NCBI GenBank assembly: GCA_016801845.1 | Contig: CM028912.1 | Coordinates: 8,431,001 to 8,495,000, forward strand | Length of the DNA: 64,000 nt | DNA from: Polydactylus sextarius | Lineage: Eukaryota; Chordata; Actinopteri; Polynemidae | Direction of reading: 5' to 3' | Part shown: in pieces, positions 1 to 13,838 of the stretch | Position numbering within the stretch: position 1 is the first letter of the stretch | Layout: every line of letters begins with the position of its first letter | The notes under the pieces: model-generated | Told to the model about the DNA's origin: nothing | Seen by the model: only the letters and a program-made list of their open reading frames with translations | The model's database searches: none | Translations under genes and position numbers: made by a program

Positions 1-189
1 CATAGCACAAAAAAAAAAAAAGGCAAGACGCTTTTGTAAAGCGTTTGAAAACATTAGTTTTACATCAGTATATGTTTTTTTCAGCCACAGTAGAGGCTCT
101 GGGGATGGCATGGTCAGTCCGCTGCTTGGTCGTCCTCCACTTATGTCTGGGCTGAAATTATTTTGCCATGAAATCTTCTACACAGTTAT

Positions 190-670
190 ATCCCCCAGAT
201 GATAAATCCATTAGTGACCCTCCACCCATTGACCTTTTTGCACTAATGTCACCAGCAGGTCAACATTTTCCACTGTGAAGTATCTCAGCATCGACTAAAT
301 GGCACAATATTTCCTACAAACATTTGTGGTTGGCAGATTATGTATGTTAATGACTATGAGCATCCCCTCGCTGTCTTTTGTGGTTTTGAGCAAAATGTCT
401 CGACAACCACTGGATGGATTGTTAAGTTTGGTAAAGACAGTCATGCATATCGTTTGGCCCAAAATTGTGCACTGCTTCCCGTCAGCCATTGCTGCACTAG
501 CACACTGTGCTAATTAGCATATGATAGAAGCCTAACATGCTAAAGTAAGATAGTAAACATTAACCTCAGTGTGTTAGCGTGCTTAAGCTACCTTTGATTG
601 TAAGTATTAAGCTTTGAATTGCAGCCTCACACAGTTGTTAGCATGACTGTAGTCTCTTGGTCTTTACCCT
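190..670 (+). repeat. Diverged teleost interspersed repeat
   Basis: The order of short motifs matches a very common percomorph interspersed repeat as I remember it: GGATGGATTG, then a segment ending GCTAATTAGCA, then several TTAGC/GCTAA words, then GCAGCCTCACACAG and TTAGCATGACTGTAGTCTCT. The copy is old and has no open frame. I cannot name the family. A partial copy in the other orientation lies at 30880-31115. Confidence 0.55.
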
Positions 671-3600
671 TGGTTCTACTGTTACTACTTCTACTTTGTC
701 AAGACAATCAGTCATTTAAAATTGACAAAGGTCGTGTGAAGCACGAACAACACTCGAGTCAGAAAAAGTAGATGGATAATATATTTTCCCTTCGACTCAC
801 GTATTATATTTCCTTCCAGTTCACGGTCTTTTGTCTTTAACAGTCACCACCATCTAACACTATTTGTCAAAAATTAGCTCAGTGCAGGTTGTTGATTAGT
901 CCTGACTTTGTATAGGCAAAGCTGTCACAAAAGCTTATGTTTTCCATTCCATCACATTTTTAAGCTACTCTGTAACTATTTATAATTAACTTTGGAGTGG
1001 AAAAGGTATGTATTGCTCTTTTCAACAACTGGAAATGTATCCTCTAAGAAGCACGAACAGACAGTTTCTGAGATCCAGCAGCGGGAATCACTTTGTTTTT
1101 GTTTTCTGTTGTCATGTGCATGTGTTTCTGTAAATACGTCTCTAAACAGTTGAGTCGCTAAGCTCCGAGCTTTGTCAGCTCTTTATTTGAACAAGCTGCC
1201 TGTCAATGTGCCACGCTGACGTATCTGCGCTTATGCACTTGCAGAACCTGACACAATTCTCCTGTGGCAAAATGGAAAACACTTGCAGCATACCGCCTGC
1301 CTCGTATTGTCTGATGGAAAGATTAAAGCCAATCCAAACAAAATTCGCTCTCTTCAACTCTGAGTTGGTCGATGGTGAGACCACCAGAGGGGAACAGCTT
1401 GCTCAACTATGTCATCAGATCACATTATCATTGATCTCTCCGGCTCTCCTCCTCTGTCTGTCTTATGCCTTCCTAAGTCTGCCCTGTGCTTTCACTAACA
1501 TTTCTCATGGTTCGCTGTTGCCTCTCATCTCATGAGTGAGATATGAAATCGTGATGACTTCATCCAGAATAACATACCACATATGAGTGCACTGATATGC
1601 ACGTTCTTTTCCCCAGACTTTAAATATAATCAACTTTTCTTGCTGGTAATACGTAATATGGCTGTCTGAAGTGTGTCCATTCAACAGGAATTGTTCAAAG
1701 AAATTCTTAATACTGCCACTTTGAGTTTGTAACTTCACAATCAACGAAAGAGGAGGTCTCCCGCAAATTATACTGTGCTTTGGTTAATTGAGTTTTCACT
1801 AACTAACTAAATAAATAAACAAAACCTTAATCGTACAATGAATATCTGACACATAAGACAAAAAAGAAAATCCATTTTGAATTGTTGTTATGCTAACGGC
1901 AATGATCAGAGTGATACGCTTTTCAGTTCAAGAACAATGACAATAAACTTCATGATGAATTTCAGTCTTTGGCGTTTGAATACTGAAAATAGTAAATGAT
2001 TAATGTTTTTCTTTTCGTAAAATAAATCCAGAATCTTGGGGACAGTTGTGGCTATTTAAGATTTTTATGAAAATGAGATGTTACCAAAACAAGATGTGCA
2101 ACACTCTGTATTTCTCTGTTGTGGTCAATGTGAAGTCTGAATATCTCCAAATGTTCTCCATATGTCTGGCAGCTCCACTGACCCCTCTTACTTAAACATG
2201 CCAGGGTGGATGTGTTCCACGCTCAACCAATGTGCAGTGATGTTGTTGTTTTACTCTACATGAGTATCACAGCAGTAAAAAAAATCCCAGTGAAACTGAA
2301 CAGGGAGAGATGGATCTACTACTGTGACATGTCTAAATTTGGAGTAGAGTAAGCTTGCCACTCATTCAAACATTATTGCCAGTGGAGGACTTTTATGTAC
2401 TCCATAATGATGTGTAGGTGTATGGAAAAGAAATCTCCTGCTGTTTAAGCTCACTCTGTGAGACAGAGAGTTACTGTATGTGAAAGCGAGCATTACAGCC
2501 AAATGTTATAATTGTTTATTTGTGTCTGTTCTTCTTGATGGCAGCGTGTCACTTCTGTTTCCTGGATCTGTCTGTGAGGGAATGATTCATGTAGACAGCA
2601 CCACAGATTGTGCTGGTGATTACCCGAAATAGCCCTGGCAGGCGGGATTGTACATGTTCATACATGCGTACATGCATAGAGGAGCACACGTATGTCATTG
2701 TACATGCATAGACGTTTCTTCAAGTATCTGTGCACACGTGAAACATGTCTGCTTGTGTGTGCACATTCCTACTTTCGTGTGATTGTAGTCTGGGATCTGG
2801 CGAGTTTCTCTCCACCCATGGTGGGCCTCTCTCAGCCAGATGGATGGTCTCAGCCAGTGTCAGAGAGGTGACAGCTGGCTGGCCTGGCCTCTTCTGGCCA
2901 TGGGTCTGGATCCTGTCCTCTGACAGCTCCTGACAGCTCCTGATGGGTGACGCGTCCACCGCTTCCCCCTCACCGCCCATGAGCTTGCATCATGGAAACT
3001 GCTGGTTTACCGAAAAATCAATGATGTCTCACAGCATGGTTTAATGAAATGTAAATGATATGAGCCACACCCCGGTGAGATGACGCCTGAACTCATAAGA
3101 GCTCTTAAGGAAGTAGCCACCCTACTGATGATTGAATAATTAGGCCTTTTTCAATGGCGGCAAAATATGTTTTACAGAGGAAAAAAGTAATAGCTGCTTC
3201 ACATTGAGAAGCTATTAAAGCTCATGTACCATGTCAAAAACCTCATTAGGTAAGATACACACACTGTCACAAATTCTCTCATTAAATTCAGACATTGGAC
3301 AGAGTTACTGCTACTTTTTCATTTCACATGACACCCAGGTCTCCCTCTTGGCTTGTTCTCTTGCTCTCAGTCTTAAGTGGCCTCAACATTACAGTCAACT
3401 CGTTAAGAGTTAGAGAGACTGGAGGTCTGAGCTTGCAGCGACCTGGGGAGCAGTGCTGGAAATGGGGACTGGATACAGGGGACTTTGTAATGTGTGTGAG
3501 TCATTATTTTGCAGCTTCCATGCGGCAGGCTGCGGGCTTCAGCAAGATAGTGATGGGGCTATGCTAAAAACCTAGCCTTCTGGGTTCTGTGTTAATGAGA

Positions 3601-5689
3601 CAGCTCTGCAGGGATGAGAAGAACACACACAGAGCAACTCAGGAGACGTCTGCTGGCCTCCCAAAGGTAATTCCCTTAAATGAAAAGCAGACTGCATGCT
3701 AGTCATTGTTGCATCAAGGGGGTGAGGATGAATAGTGACGGGGTTGTATTTCAACACACCTCCCCATGCTCTTATTATGGGGCTGAGATGAGTGGAGGTA
3801 TGGTCCCTTGTTCAGACACTCCCTGCCGATGCTCTTTCTTAACCAATTATCCTTGACTAGTATGACTTGTGGAACACTGGCTGTGTCACGCAGCTTTGGA
3901 AATGGATGCTTTTGTCCTATCAAGGCCTTTTCATTTTTCAGATTAAGAGTTTCTTTTGCTTCCAACCAAGGACGCCAACAAGACTGAAAAACTCTACATC
4001 TGGGAGACATTAAGGACACATGGAAGAGGCTCATTTAAGGCGCTTGTTAGCTCACCTGGCGCTTTAAGTAGGACCATTAATATCGATCTACTTAAAATAT
4101 GAACAACCTCGGGTTCACACACATCTATTTGATGAGAGAGACTCAATGTCCCTCAGTGTGCACCAGCATGTCAATTTCAGGCTTGCATCAGCCATCGCTA
4201 TCAAACTGGCCCAAGCTGTGATTCGACGCTAATAGGCTTTCCAGATGTTCTCCCTTGCATTTCATTGAATCCAACACCTCTGCAGGGCCACTGTCCAGCC
4301 ATAAATCACCGTCTGCGTGCTGCATGAGGAGAATGAAGGGATGTGGCTTTATGCATAAGTCACATGCTTGATTCATGAGCTCACTGCGAATAGCTTCAGG
4401 ACACAAGCGAAACAATTAGCTGTTACCTTAACCTCAAGGCCACAAAGTCTCTTAAAGGGGTTTAGTATCCCTTTTATAAGCTCCGAAGCCCCAACCCAAA
4501 GCCGTGGGGACAGCAGAGCTTTATAAGAATGATTTGGTTTTATGTGGTATTCTTGGATGACAGTCCACCACGAGTCACTGTGCAGTGTTAGCAACAGTTC
4601 ACTGCTTTATTTGGTTCTGCGAGCGAACTCCATTTCAAACCGTCTGACATTAGTCAGGTTGAACAGATGTCTGATAAAATGTTCTTCTCTCATCCATCTA
4701 ATGTAAATGTACTGTGTGACCAGAGTTGCTATTAATCTCTGTGAAGCATCAGACGATGTTTTCCTTCCAATAGCCGAGCCAGACTTTGGTCGCGCAAAGG
4801 AATTACATCTGTATCAATATTCAACATGTGAGCTGGACGTTTAACCATAAACACAGATACGTCTGTTCATTTTCACCATATTAAATTCCCCAATATGTAA
4901 TTTGTTGATCTTGCTTATCCGTTTTATACATAATGAGTTTTTAGTGCACAGACTCATTTATCTCAAATGTTATGGATCTATATGTAGAACAAATCACACA
5001 AACTCAAGGTGACTATATTTCACTCTGTCTTTTCTCCAAGTGCCTTTTGGTTACTTAGGCCTTTGGGAAATCACGCCATTTTAAATCTTTCTCCTTCCTG
5101 AAAGGATGTCGCCTGTATCCCACTTTTCTTTCTTTTTTTTTTTTTTTAGATTTTATAAATGGCCACTGGCGGGTCTGAAGTCTTTTAATGTGCAATCCAT
5201 CTGCTCTTTGGCTTATATGAAGGAAATGAGCAGATCCATAATCTGTACCTGCACTGGCAAGGGGATCTAACATGGTGACGCAAATGATCGATCTGGTGTT
5301 AAGGTTTATCTTTCTGGGAGATTTTTTTTTTTTTTTTTTGGTGTTGCTCAGCTTAGATATCTTGGTGGTGGAGTGATTGGATGGAAAAAAAAAAGCTGTT
5401 TGCTTCTTCCACTATCTTCGGCTTTCCAATGCCATGAATCATCAAACGTTCAAGAAAAAAAGACAGAGAAGGAAAAAAAAATGCTGCAACAGACGCAAAA
5501 GTTTATGATGCGTTACTCGCACGCTGTTAGACATTTCCCAAATAGTTCCCCACCCTTCATATGCGATGGTGTGAGAATTTGAAGTCATGTTCAACTGTGT
5601 AAGTATTTTCCACGCCCACATTTTAACCTCTGTACATTAAAGGGCCTCTGGATCATATTGTGCCTCAAGTCTACAAAACATGTTAGTGC

Positions 5690-5890
5690 ATATATGTATT
5701 TATAGGTATGATAATGGTAACACATTTCTAGTCTTTGGGACTCTGTGACTACTCAGAGTGCTTTATATAATGAGTCATCTCATGACTCATAATGTAAGAG
5801 GAGCTATGACTTGTATGAGGTGCCGGGAGTCAAACCACCACTCTTCCAGTTAGTGGACGGTCAGCTCTACCTCTTGATCTTCGGCCATCG
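5690..5890 (-). mobile_element. tRNA-derived SINE, diverged
   Basis: On the minus strand a tRNA-like head (5820-5887) contains GTAGAGCTGA, an A-box-like word, and GGTTTGACTCC (5826-5836), one change from the Pol III B-box. It is followed by a body and a tail with AAAGCACTCTGAGTAGTCA, AAAGACTAGAAA and TATAAATACA. That tail is characteristic of a widespread teleost SINE whose 3' end resembles a LINE. No coding capacity. Confidence 0.6.
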
Positions 5891-7525
5891 ATCTGTTGTC
5901 TGTTTGTAGATGTTGCTTTTGTTTTGTTGGATATGGATACATGCAGAAACACGAGTTAGCAGTAGACGTTAACATTTTCATAGTTTAAATAGTTTGTAAC
6001 ACTTAATTTCTACATAAGATCTAGTTTGTGTGTTGTGGCCTGTTTTCCTTTAGTGATATATCAATTTTAAACATTACTGTAAAAACTGTAAATCTTGAAC
6101 ACTTGTTTAAGATAAAGAAGTTTGAACTTCAGCTCCAGGTCTCCTACAACCACAAGTCTGGTGCTGTTTCCCCCGGGAGCAGCCTCTTCTAAATCAACAA
6201 CAAAGCAACCAGAGCAGCTGTACTGACTGTCATAAGATCATCCTGTTATTTACATTATACAAATTACTTGCATGTGTTCGGCACTGCCTTGCCCTCAAGG
6301 TTAAAGCTCCATTCCAAGGAGCCTGAGGAGAGATGCAGAGAGGACAGTTGGCAGAGTGATACGTGTACTCTCAGCTGTAGTCACCACAATGTTGTCTCTT
6401 ATTCCTCATCCACACCTCACAGCAAAGTCCAGACACAGAGAGAAATCAGTTCCAGAGAAATTCGTATTCGATGTTCTGCAGATTCTTGGAAACTTTTCGA
6501 TCACACCTTTAGGTTCTGATTAAAGTCAAATCAGATGTAACTGGAAGGAGCACCTTCACATGGCAAACAATTACAATAAACGTCATTTGTCTGAGCAGAG
6601 CCGCCTGGTGTGACGGGAAACTGGAGGAGTTGAATTTGTGTTGTTTCCATATCAAAAGAGCAGCCTCGGTTTCTGGATCACTGTGTGTCAGTGGCATGTG
6701 GTGAAGGGTTTGACTGATAAATGAGGAAACTAATTAGAGGAAGTAGTAATGTGGTGTTTGGAGGCGGCTGGAGCTCGACGTCCGGATGTCTTATCGCCAG
6801 GTTTGCGACCTGGACCTGTCAGGATGCTCGGTGGTTGGTGCAAACTTTTGACAGGCTGATATTATGTCCTGCCCTGTGCTCTCCACGTGAGGAGATGAAG
6901 CCTGCAACAGCTATCCACATTTATCACAGGCCTTGTAAATGTCAGCACAGGAACTGTTGTAGACATGACATGCAAACGAAGGTGAATGTAAATACAAATA
7001 GGTCATAACCTAGATTCCATTACAGTACACGCTGTGGCGTCCTGCCTCAACTTCTGCTCAGTAACTGGGCTGTGCTTTTGCTCCGCTTACGTAGTTTTGG
7101 CTTAAGTGGAAGATCTATTTCTAACAGCCTCTTAATGTGCTGTTTTAAGGTCATTTGTAGGAAATAAATCATAATCTTAACGTGGGCTGGTTACCAATTC
7201 AAAGGTAGCAAAGTCAATGACATGAACAATAGCACAGACTCAGAACCAGTGATAACAAATGCACTTTTATTCCACTTCCGAGTCGCGTTCCAGGAAAATT
7301 TTTATGATATTCCAGGTCACTGGCAGTTTGTTAGTGAACTTTTCAAATTTAATAAAATATACTGATAGCAAAAGCTGTTCACTGTGAGGAAAAAAAAATG
7401 GAGCACATTTCACTCTTAAAGTCTTGGCTGTTCCAGTGGGAATGGTATATCCACGTGTTCCTTTCCTTGACATTCTCCTTTGCCTTTTAACAAGCTTGCA
7501 GAGACACATAAAACCCTTTTTTCGT

Positions 7526-7603
7526 CTATCCAGAGAACGAGGTTGATGCAACTCTTCTGAGCCGATCCTCTGAGGAATTCTCCTCCTCCAAATGCAAATC
7601 AGA
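7526..7603 (-). CDS. Weak candidate terminal coding exon of an unidentified gene
   Basis: On the minus strand a pyrimidine tract ending TTCTTCTAG precedes a 25-residue open segment containing LEEENSSEDRLRRVASTS, then TAG. Downstream there is AATAAA (7266-7271) with GU-rich sequence behind it, the layout of a last exon with a 250-nt 3' UTR. The peptide is acidic, then basic, with a kinase-site-like RRVAS. I do not recognise it and found no upstream exon of such a gene, so it may be chance. Confidence 0.15.
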   Translation of the reverse strand, partial: SDLHLEEENSSEDRLRRVASTSFSG

Positions 7604-8419
7604 CTAGAAGAAAAAAAATCAAATAGTAATCAGGTACCGTGTACAGTGGCTTAAAAAATGATTTTAAAATTCCTACAGCTGTGTGGCTTTGGACAAACCA
7701 GGCGCATTTGTTATTGTATAAAACAACTATCCACTAGATGGATGCTATTTCATGATCCACTCTATCAAGTATTACTCCTAAATCTAACTTTCTTTTGTTC
7801 TTTCATGTTTTGAAGCTTGTTTTCTCGTTGTAACACAATTCATAAACGCTGTCCTGACTAGGATGTAATGATTAAGATAAAGACTTTGATGGTTTTGCTT
7901 TTGTTTTGAAATATGGATCTATTATAAATGGGCTCCTGACAAACAAACACATGCCTGGCTTCCCCAAACGTCCTCAGAGACTCACAAAGCTTAAACAGAA
8001 ACAATGCCGCAGTAATCATGAAAGGGAATAGCAAATCCTCTGCATGTCATGTGCTCTCACTATATCCATCAGCTTGAAAGGAGCGCTTTAGAATGGGTGG
8101 ACAAAATATACATATCCCTAAATTTGACATGGAATTACTTGAACCTCCGCTGGGGCACAAATCCACCCTTTCCTAATCCTGCGGTAACTTGTAAACAGTC
8201 TACTACTCACATGACATACCTCATATCCTCTGGAGCAATTTTTTTTCTTCTAACCTTTTTCTTGTCTTAGGATATGTCATGCTTTGGAATTTTACATTGA
8301 GATTCCAATATAGAGTCGAAAGACTGCGGGTTTCATCCTGACATCCTACGGCGTTGTTGTGTTGTCTCTCACCAGGGTGGTGCCACGGGGTCGTCCCCCT
8401 CACCCCTCCCATGGAATCT

Positions 8420-8580
8420 GGTTGAAATGAGATGTAAAATTATTAAAAAAAAGTAAAACACCAAAAATGAAAGGTAAAGCAACTTAAGAGGTGTAAATGA
8501 CTCAAAATAGAGATGTAAAGCAATGCAAGAGATGCAGAGCGACCATGAAAAGAAGGAAAATGACAATGAAACCATTAAAA
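8420..8580. repeat. Degraded minisatellite-like sequence
   Basis: Successive imperfect units of roughly 20 nt with the form GATGTAAA-n-CAA-n-AGAG (for example GAGATGTAAAAT, AAATAGAGATGTAAAGCAA, GAGATGCAGAGCGACCA) suggest an old tandem array of the 'acaaccacaaagagatg' type common in fish. Confidence 0.35.
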
Positions 8581-11500
8581 AAGACCCAGGGTTTCATATT
8601 TGAGTCTTATTATTCACTTGTAACTTACTCGTTTACAAATGTGTCCCCTTTCTATTCTACTGTCCCCAGTTTAGCCCCACTACCCCTTCAAAAGTTTCTA
8701 AACCCATCCCTGGTCTTTTACAAAAACATGTGTTCAATACAGCTTTGAGAGGTGACTGCATGCTGCGCAGTGTCCAGACTCTTTGGCCCCGAACCTGGCT
8801 CCATTCATTTGAATCAGAAAGAGCTTTTCACTGGATGGTGCTGTAGTCACAGAGGAGCTGGACTCAACTCTCTTCGCTCTTTTCTTGGACTTTACAATAA
8901 CTCATTGCCATGGGACAAATATTCTCCTTTTTTTATTGCAAACCTTATATAAGCTTTCACTAGGATAAATGATTTTTCTTGCAAAAGTTAATGTATGCCT
9001 GACTTTTATGATTTGATCTGAAGCACATGTGGAGAACACCTACAACTATAAAGCCTTGGCTGTAAAATTAAACAATGCGTGATGTTTTTTTGTGTGGTTT
9101 CACATAGATATGTAATCTTTTCACTGACTTACTGAATTAATTTCGCATTCAACCCTGTTGAATTTCAAATGTTACAACCTCCAGGAGAGTTTCAAAAAGC
9201 AGAGGACCTGTCTGCTGTTTATAAATGACGAAAGCATGTCGCTGTCACTTTGAGCTTGTCGTTTTGCCAGAGTCCAAGGCTCAGATCAGCTGCGTTGTAC
9301 GCTTCTTCCTTGGTATATTGTACAGGCGTCATTGCACAGGCCCCTCTGCCCTCATAAACACATCCAGAAGGGAGTGATTATTTCTCAAGATGTGGAGATC
9401 GAGGACTTGCCAGTTCATGCCTCTTTATGAGTGTTTTGGCATGACGGCTTGTTCCGCCTCACGATGCTTTTGTTCCTCTTGTTAGAGGAGATGCTTATCC
9501 CAGCCACCCTGTGGGCCATGTGTCTCTGTCACCTTGAGCTCAGTGACTGGGCTGAGAGAAACAGCACTGTGGCTTTTCTGTGTTTGTGTCTCCCTCCAAT
9601 GAAATGCACCATATCAAGTGTCCCCAAATTAGTAACAGTATTGCAGGTCATAAAACATGGCATCTCCTTTAATCCACAGTGACACGACCATGCCCGCATT
9701 CTCTCATATTGCAACATCAGGAATGCATTTTCATCTAATATGAGGCTTCTCAGCCATGTTCATGCATTTTTGAGGCCACCAATTTGTCCCCAGATTGTGA
9801 AATTTGAAGATGTAATAAATCAGAACATTTAGCAGGGATATTATGAGTGGTTGAAGTGTGGGCTTTGGAAAAGGATTAAAAAAAAAATATGTGCGCAGTC
9901 ATAAGAAAGATTTTTTTTCTTCCTTTTCTTGGAGGAGATATCTGAATAAATGCCAGGAAGCAAGGTTGTCATTAAAAAAGGCACAGATAAGCTTTGATGA
10001 GTCAATTCTTCAGCTCTGTCTTGCTTAATCTTGCTTTAATCTTCATTTATTGATCAAATCCAGTTTTTCCAATATTACTAAGCCGGCATAAGGAAAATGT
10101 CATATTTTTTTGGACAGAATTATTTGTGAATATTCCTGCACGCACACCTCTGAATCAAATTATATTCAGAAGGAACAAAAAGGGAATTTGAGCACTCTCT
10201 TCTGACGAAGACCATGTAATATGATTGAAACGTATGGACCTTGCGGTGATTGTTTTCACAAATTTGACGTAATTTTAGAATAACATCGGGGAATATCGCA
10301 ACCTCAGCCTTGAATGTGAGAACATTTTTCCCTGTTTCATTCATAAAATTGAAGAAAAACATATGCAGCAGTGTGAAAAACATAAAGAAAACTTTATTTG
10401 TCCAAAGCAGCAGTGTGTTTATTTCACTCTGCGTCTACATTACTCTCTATAGTATAGACTCTGCAATTTTAGTTATGAGATTTTTCCCTCTCCAGAGTCA
10501 ACAAGACTGAATAAAATGGAATCATCACAACGCCTCAAAGACCAACTCATCTCTGAATACCTATCACTTTAATTATATTGTACCACTGGCTCTTTTCCCA
10601 GACCTATACGAACAGAATCAGTCACACAAGATTGGGCTTGGCAAATGTTTATTTTCCCAAATACTAAATGGGACCCTGGGGATATTATGCTTCACTCAAC
10701 TTTGTCTCTCACTTCAAAGGCACTGCTGGGAATCGACTGACATATTTCACTGAGCTTACTTGTCCTATGAGTAACTTCTAGACATAGAAAATAACATATT
10801 ATATAACATATGTGTGCTTATTATTAAATGATTTCTAGTTTGTAAAAAGCACTTTGTATCAGCGAAGTCCACGCAGTCCAACAAGCGGTACTTAGGGGGA
10901 TCTTTATTTCCCATGGTCATGCGTTATCCCTTTGCATCAACATTAGCGAGGAATGTACTGGCTTCATACCTACAGACTTCATAAATTAAAATGTGTAGAC
11001 AAATTACACACAATGGTAAAAAGAAAAAGGTTAGACGACAGAAATGTGAGCTGTGTATTTAGCAGCATGCTGTTTGACTCCCTGGCTCTATAACAGAGCT
11101 TTTATTATTGTGCTGCTTCCCGGTACTCCTCAAACAAACTCTCACACTCGCTTAATTAACTCCTAGATTGAAAATATGTTTGTGGAAAGAAAGGAGATAT
11201 TCCATGCAGAAAATACTTTTTGCAGACAATTCATGGCCCTTTGTTTTCCCAAAGAGAGCCGCACTCACTCCAAACCCAGATTGTGTCTGTGTTTGTTGGC
11301 TTCTAAGTGACTGAATTTATTTCCATCAGGCTTTTTTTTTTTCCTTCTTCCTCTTCTTCTTTTCGGCGTCTCGGTGGGGAATATTTTACACTGTTATAAG
11401 CTGACAGTCTTGGGTCATATGAGCAATTAAATTGCAAAAAGCATCCAGGATCCCATACCTGACACTGCTCTGGAATTTTATGACACTAATAAGACGTAGT

Positions 11501-12994
11501 TTGGTCAGGAGATGTTTCCTTGGAAAACCTCAGCACGTCCAATGAATTATCCCTGCACAATGTTTGCTTTAAAGCTCTAGGATGAAATTTGTAATTTAAC
11601 CTCTAATAATTTCTACTTGGTTTTCTTTGGATGAAAAGATGCAGTTTTATTTTTTGACGGACACCTGCTGGACATTACCTCACTTCTTTTGTAGCAGGTT
11701 ACTTTATCCACTCTAGATTACATTAAGCTTTCAAGCGGCTGTTAATGTTTTTGATGTCATCACATGCTAATGCAACCCTAAAATAATTGGTTAAAGCCAC
11801 TTGACGTGAAGTTTAAAGACATTCTTTGTGTATTATCATAGAGCGGAATTGTTCCAAACCACAGACTAAATCATTCATAATGCTGCTTTCTTGCACATGC
11901 TTCTCAGTTTGGGATATTTTTGGCAAGGGAGACTAGGGAGTCCACGACAATCTGTGTTGTAGAGGCGACAGGCCCCGTGTGATTGACACATTTCAAGTGG
12001 GATTTGCAGGGATTGAAAGACCATGAGTGTATTAAGAGTGGAGACGCGGTGCCAGAGGCAACACCTGTAATATGAGTTGCAGGAGTTTCGAATGAAGTAG
12101 CATTACAGTCACTTTCAATCTGCGTTCTGTAGGAAAATTAAGCATAACAGTCAGGAAAGTCCAGAGGAATACGAATCCACTTGTTTCACTTGTGCCTCAG
12201 TATTTGCTCCTTCATGTCTCTGCTGATATTTATTTATCAAAACAGTAAGATGATGGGAAATTTGTATTTTCATTCCACGCATGTAGGCTTGTATTCTGAA
12301 GCCAAAAAAACCTCTGTTGGGCAGAGCCCAGTGGAGCGGAGAGCAGGAATGCATGAGTGATGGTAGTTTTCGAGAGTGTATTTACTGTAATGAGAAGCAG
12401 ACAGGAGGAACTCTGAGCTGCTATTGTTGTGCACAGGTTTGCTTTGGATTCCTGTCTCACCCCTGCAGGCTACAGACCCATGAATATTTAAATAGGAAAG
12501 GGACTTCCTCTAAACATCAATCAAAACCCTATCTATTCAATTACTGGCCTCAGATCTGAGATGTTCTACCAACAGCAGCTTCTGATGAGAGGAAATTCTG
12601 CCCGTGGCAATGCCCGTGAATATTCCAACCATGTGGACAATGAGTCAATTAAAACCAGCCCCTCAATGGCTGGCAGACCTTCAAGAAAGGAAAGTCACTG
12701 GATATTTTTTCAGTGACACTGCACTTGGAAGAAATTCATAAGAAGTTTTAGTCCGTTGAAGGAGGATCAGAATACAGAAAAGTAATCGCAGTAAAGAAAT
12801 ATTATCCCCCTTTCCTGTGAAAAAAGAGTACCCAGTATGAAAATTTAACTCAATTTAGTATTTTCTCATAAAGTATGTTGAATAGGCTCAAATTCAAAGG
12901 CACACTCTCTGTCTCTGAACACATTTCATCCTTGATAAATGCCAGAGGCTAACACTGTTTCTTTTGTATAAAAAGCATTGAAAGTGAAAGCATT

Positions 12995-12997
<3 letters not shown>

Positions 12998-13077
<80 letters not shown>
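12998..13077. repeat. (GT)40 microsatellite
   Basis: About 80 bp of perfect GT dinucleotide repeat, followed by a purine/T-rich tail and an A24 run at 13142-13165. Confidence 0.98.
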
Positions 13078-13078
<1 letters not shown>

Positions 13079-13822
13079 GTGTTTGAGTGAGTGAGAGTGG
13101 GAGTGGGACAGAGATGGGATCAGATGTATAAACAGTAATATAAAAAAAAAAAAAAAAAAAAAAAACAGTGATGAGAAAGAAAAACAACAGCTTTGGACAC
13201 CTGTCCAAAGATGCTTTGTTTTGGCCTCCGCCATGAGAAAAAGATGACTCACACTGGCAGAGGATCAGTTGATTAGAGGTGTGTCATGTAGCAGCCCCAA
13301 CATCTCTGTCAGTGAGCGAATGCAGCTCAACAGTCACACAATCTTTTTTAACCACAACAACAGCACAGCTCAGCCTGCAGAGAAGCTGTGCTTGACACAA
13401 ACCTATCCTCTGCAAACAAGAGCCAGACACATCAGCCAGAGTGCTATTCTTGGCAGCCGCCACTGGTCCTCTATGAAAGACAGATCGCGCAGCGAGGCTA
13501 GAGGACTACTAGAGGGATTTTACAGCGACCACTACAGTGGTTAGTTAATATAATGTTTGGTTTTTGTATTATTTTTACATATTGAAGCTTCCTGCTCTTG
13601 ATTTTTGTTGTGCTAATTGAGTTAATCAAACATCTGAGTGCTGTGCCCGGCAGCATAACGGCTGATTTTGTCAAACGAAGAAAAGGAAACCATTGAGGAT
13701 TTACATAAAGGCAACGAGGAGATGGATGACCAGAGAACCTTGGTGTTAATTAAACACAGCACTCTGATTAAAGGAATATTTTGCATAGTTGCTGAGAGTT
13801 AGATGAGAAGACTGACAGGGTA

Positions 13823-13838
13823 TTAGGGTTAGGGTTAG
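13823..13838. repeat. Short interstitial telomere-like repeat
   Basis: Two and a half TTAGGG units; too short to imply a former telomere. Confidence 0.6.

Noticed and set aside
12926..13252. Frames encoding TH or VC dipeptide repeats here and at 28912-29265 and 16751-16972
   Set aside because: They are translations of CA/TG microsatellites, not genes.
13269..13544. 91-codon + strand open frame ending EGFYSDHYSG, with CpG-containing codons near its end
   Set aside because: No resemblance to a known protein, only a weak acceptor (TTCTTGGCAG) before the last third, no poly(A) signal layout and no partner exon. Chance open frame is more likely.
13823..13838. Interstitial telomere or chromosome fusion scar
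   Set aside because: Only two and a half TTAGGG units, well within chance for AT-rich sequence.
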